NCBI GenBank assembly: GCA_965267435.1
Contig: OZ253960.1
Span: forward strand, 2,046,001-2,110,000
DNA length: 64,000 bases
Reading direction: 5' to 3'
Origin: JAWPMT01 sp965267435
Lineage (GTDB): Bacteria > Bacteroidota > Bacteroidia > Cytophagales > Cyclobacteriaceae
Position 1 is the stretch's first letter, and every line of letters begins with the position of its first letter. The notes under the pieces are model-generated. The model saw nothing but the letters and a program-made list of their open reading frames with translations, searched no databases and had not been told where the DNA came from. Shown one piece after another: positions 63,447 to 64,000 of this stretch. Position numbers and translations under genes: made by a program.

Positions 63447-64000
63447 CTACTCCTCGGTTTTGATATTGAATATCAGGTATTGATTGTGGCTGCCGCCATC
63501 CCCGGCTGATTTCGAAGGCTCCTCCTCCTCGGTAATCACAAAATCCTCGCCGATTGCCAGGGTCTCAATTCTACTCACCCTCGGCGCCACGTAACTCTCC
63601 TCATCGGTGACTTCTATCTCATGCTCCTGGGCAGGAAAGAGCACTGACCATTCAGAAACAGCTTCGCAAATCTTCTCATGGCTCATCTCAGCAGAGTCAA
63701 GCAATCGGGAGAATCCATGATCATCCGTATGCAAAATGGTGAACGATAGTCTTGTGACAAATTCCACAAAATCCAGGCCTAGGAGCGCATCTTTCAAGTC
63801 CTCAAACTCGAACACCTTGCCCAACGGGAATGGACGGTGTGACTCATAAAACCATGGGCACAGGAAGCGGTTGATGGCCCTATTCAGTTCATGGACATAG
63901 TCCTCAGACTCCCCTACGAACTTCACCTTGCACCGGATCTTGGTGATCGGATACGCGGGATTGACCACACGGAAACTGGCATAGGCAGTACTGTGGTCTT
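63447..64000 (-). CDS. eCIS baseplate J-like protein, C-terminal part (cut by window edge)
   Basis: The frame is open from the right edge of the window to the stop at 63447 (184 codons visible) with no start needed inside the window; a GTG at 63968 is an internal codon. The visible part, FRVVNPAYPITKIRCKVKF, YVHELNRAINRFLCPWFYES and DLKDALLGLDFVEFVTRLSF, has the pattern of the C-terminus of baseplate J/gp47-type proteins, in which a loop with FLxPW is conserved. The tail is acidic and Ser/Gly-rich (ITEEEEPSKSAGDGG). It is the first gene visible of the minus-strand eCIS block and is followed by the fibre-like gene after four bases. Confidence 0.72.
   Translation of the reverse strand, partial: DHSTAYASFRVVNPAYPITKIRCKVKFVGESEDYVHELNRAINRFLCPWFYESHRPFPLGKVFEFEDLKDALLGLDFVEFVTRLSFTILHTDDHGFSRLLDSAEMSHEKICEAVSEWSVLFPAQEHEIEVTDEESYVAPRVSRIETLAIGEDFVITEEEEPSKSAGDGGSHNQYLIFNIKTEE

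Noticed and set aside
56758..64000. Prophage tail module
   Set aside because: The W-T-D-x-N-x-HDPGITLLE opening, the DUF4157 gene and the absence of integrase, capsid or lysis genes favour an eCIS, although the window ends before the sheath and tube genes.
1..64000. tRNA, rRNA or standard riboswitch genes
   Set aside because: No cloverleaf, rRNA core or known aptamer consensus was recognised in the intergenic stretches; a covariance search was not possible here.

Overview
The window is about 64 kb of a Bacteroidota chromosome. The evidence is a C-terminal type IX secretion (T9SS) sorting domain, many lipoprotein and RR-type (Tat-like) signal peptides, a LytS/LytTR-type sensor pair, few Shine-Dalgarno sites, and intergenic palindromes of a kind common in this phylum. 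The mix of sulfatases, DUF1501/DUF1553 proteins and glycoside hydrolases suggests a marine, polysaccharide-degrading member of Cytophagales or Saprospiria, but the sequence does not fix the order. No rRNA, tRNA, CRISPR array, integrase or transposase was seen.

Layout. 1-3.8 kb: a secreted M4 metallopeptidase cut by the left edge, and mnmE. 3.9-12.7 kb: a minus-strand operon of a sodium symporter, a DapA/NanA-type aldolase, a membrane-anchored PSCyt/DUF1553 protein and a DUF1501 protein, divergent from a zinc-type dehydrogenase with a palindromic operator candidate between them. 12.9-17.1 kb: an M16 peptidase with a clear terminator, a decayed LamG/T9SS pseudogene and a small membrane protein. 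17.2-25.5 kb: a sulfatase plus a DUF5060 glycosidase, a DUF4407 protein, an orphan molybdopterin oxidoreductase subunit, and a four-helix-bundle gene embedded in short repeats. 25.5-36.7 kb: six more sulfatases, a GH16 lipoprotein and a sugar isomerase-like protein, all on the minus strand and tightly packed. 36.8-47.3 kb: two tandem copies of a lipoprotein cytochrome/DUF1549/LamG/DUF1553 gene followed by a DUF1501 gene, then a convergent zinc dehydrogenase. 47.3-55.6 kb: a DUF1349-like lipoprotein among palindromic repeats, a thioredoxin-like protein, a metallo-beta-lactamase-fold hydrolase, an AlkB-type dioxygenase, a LytTR regulator with its kinase, and a penicillin acylase with a decayed copy of its 3' end beside it. 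56-64 kb: the end of an apparent extracellular contractile injection system (eCIS) locus, with two baseplate proteins (one cut by the right edge), a fibre-like protein, a large P-loop NTPase and a convergent DUF4157 protein.

How the genes fit together. Seven sulfatases, GH16, DUF5060 and GH-associated dehydrogenase or isomerase genes point to breakdown of a sulfated polysaccharide. No SusC/SusD pair and no formylglycine-generating enzyme lie in the window. Three independent DUF1553 + DUF1501 pairs (better known from Planctomycetes) bracket this region, each DUF1553 protein carrying two CxxCH haem motifs and an inserted carbohydrate-binding-like domain. Intergenic DNA is rich in structured repeats, including a 63-bp hairpin present twice with a compensatory base change, a 184-bp nested inverted repeat, and a five-copy palindrome family.
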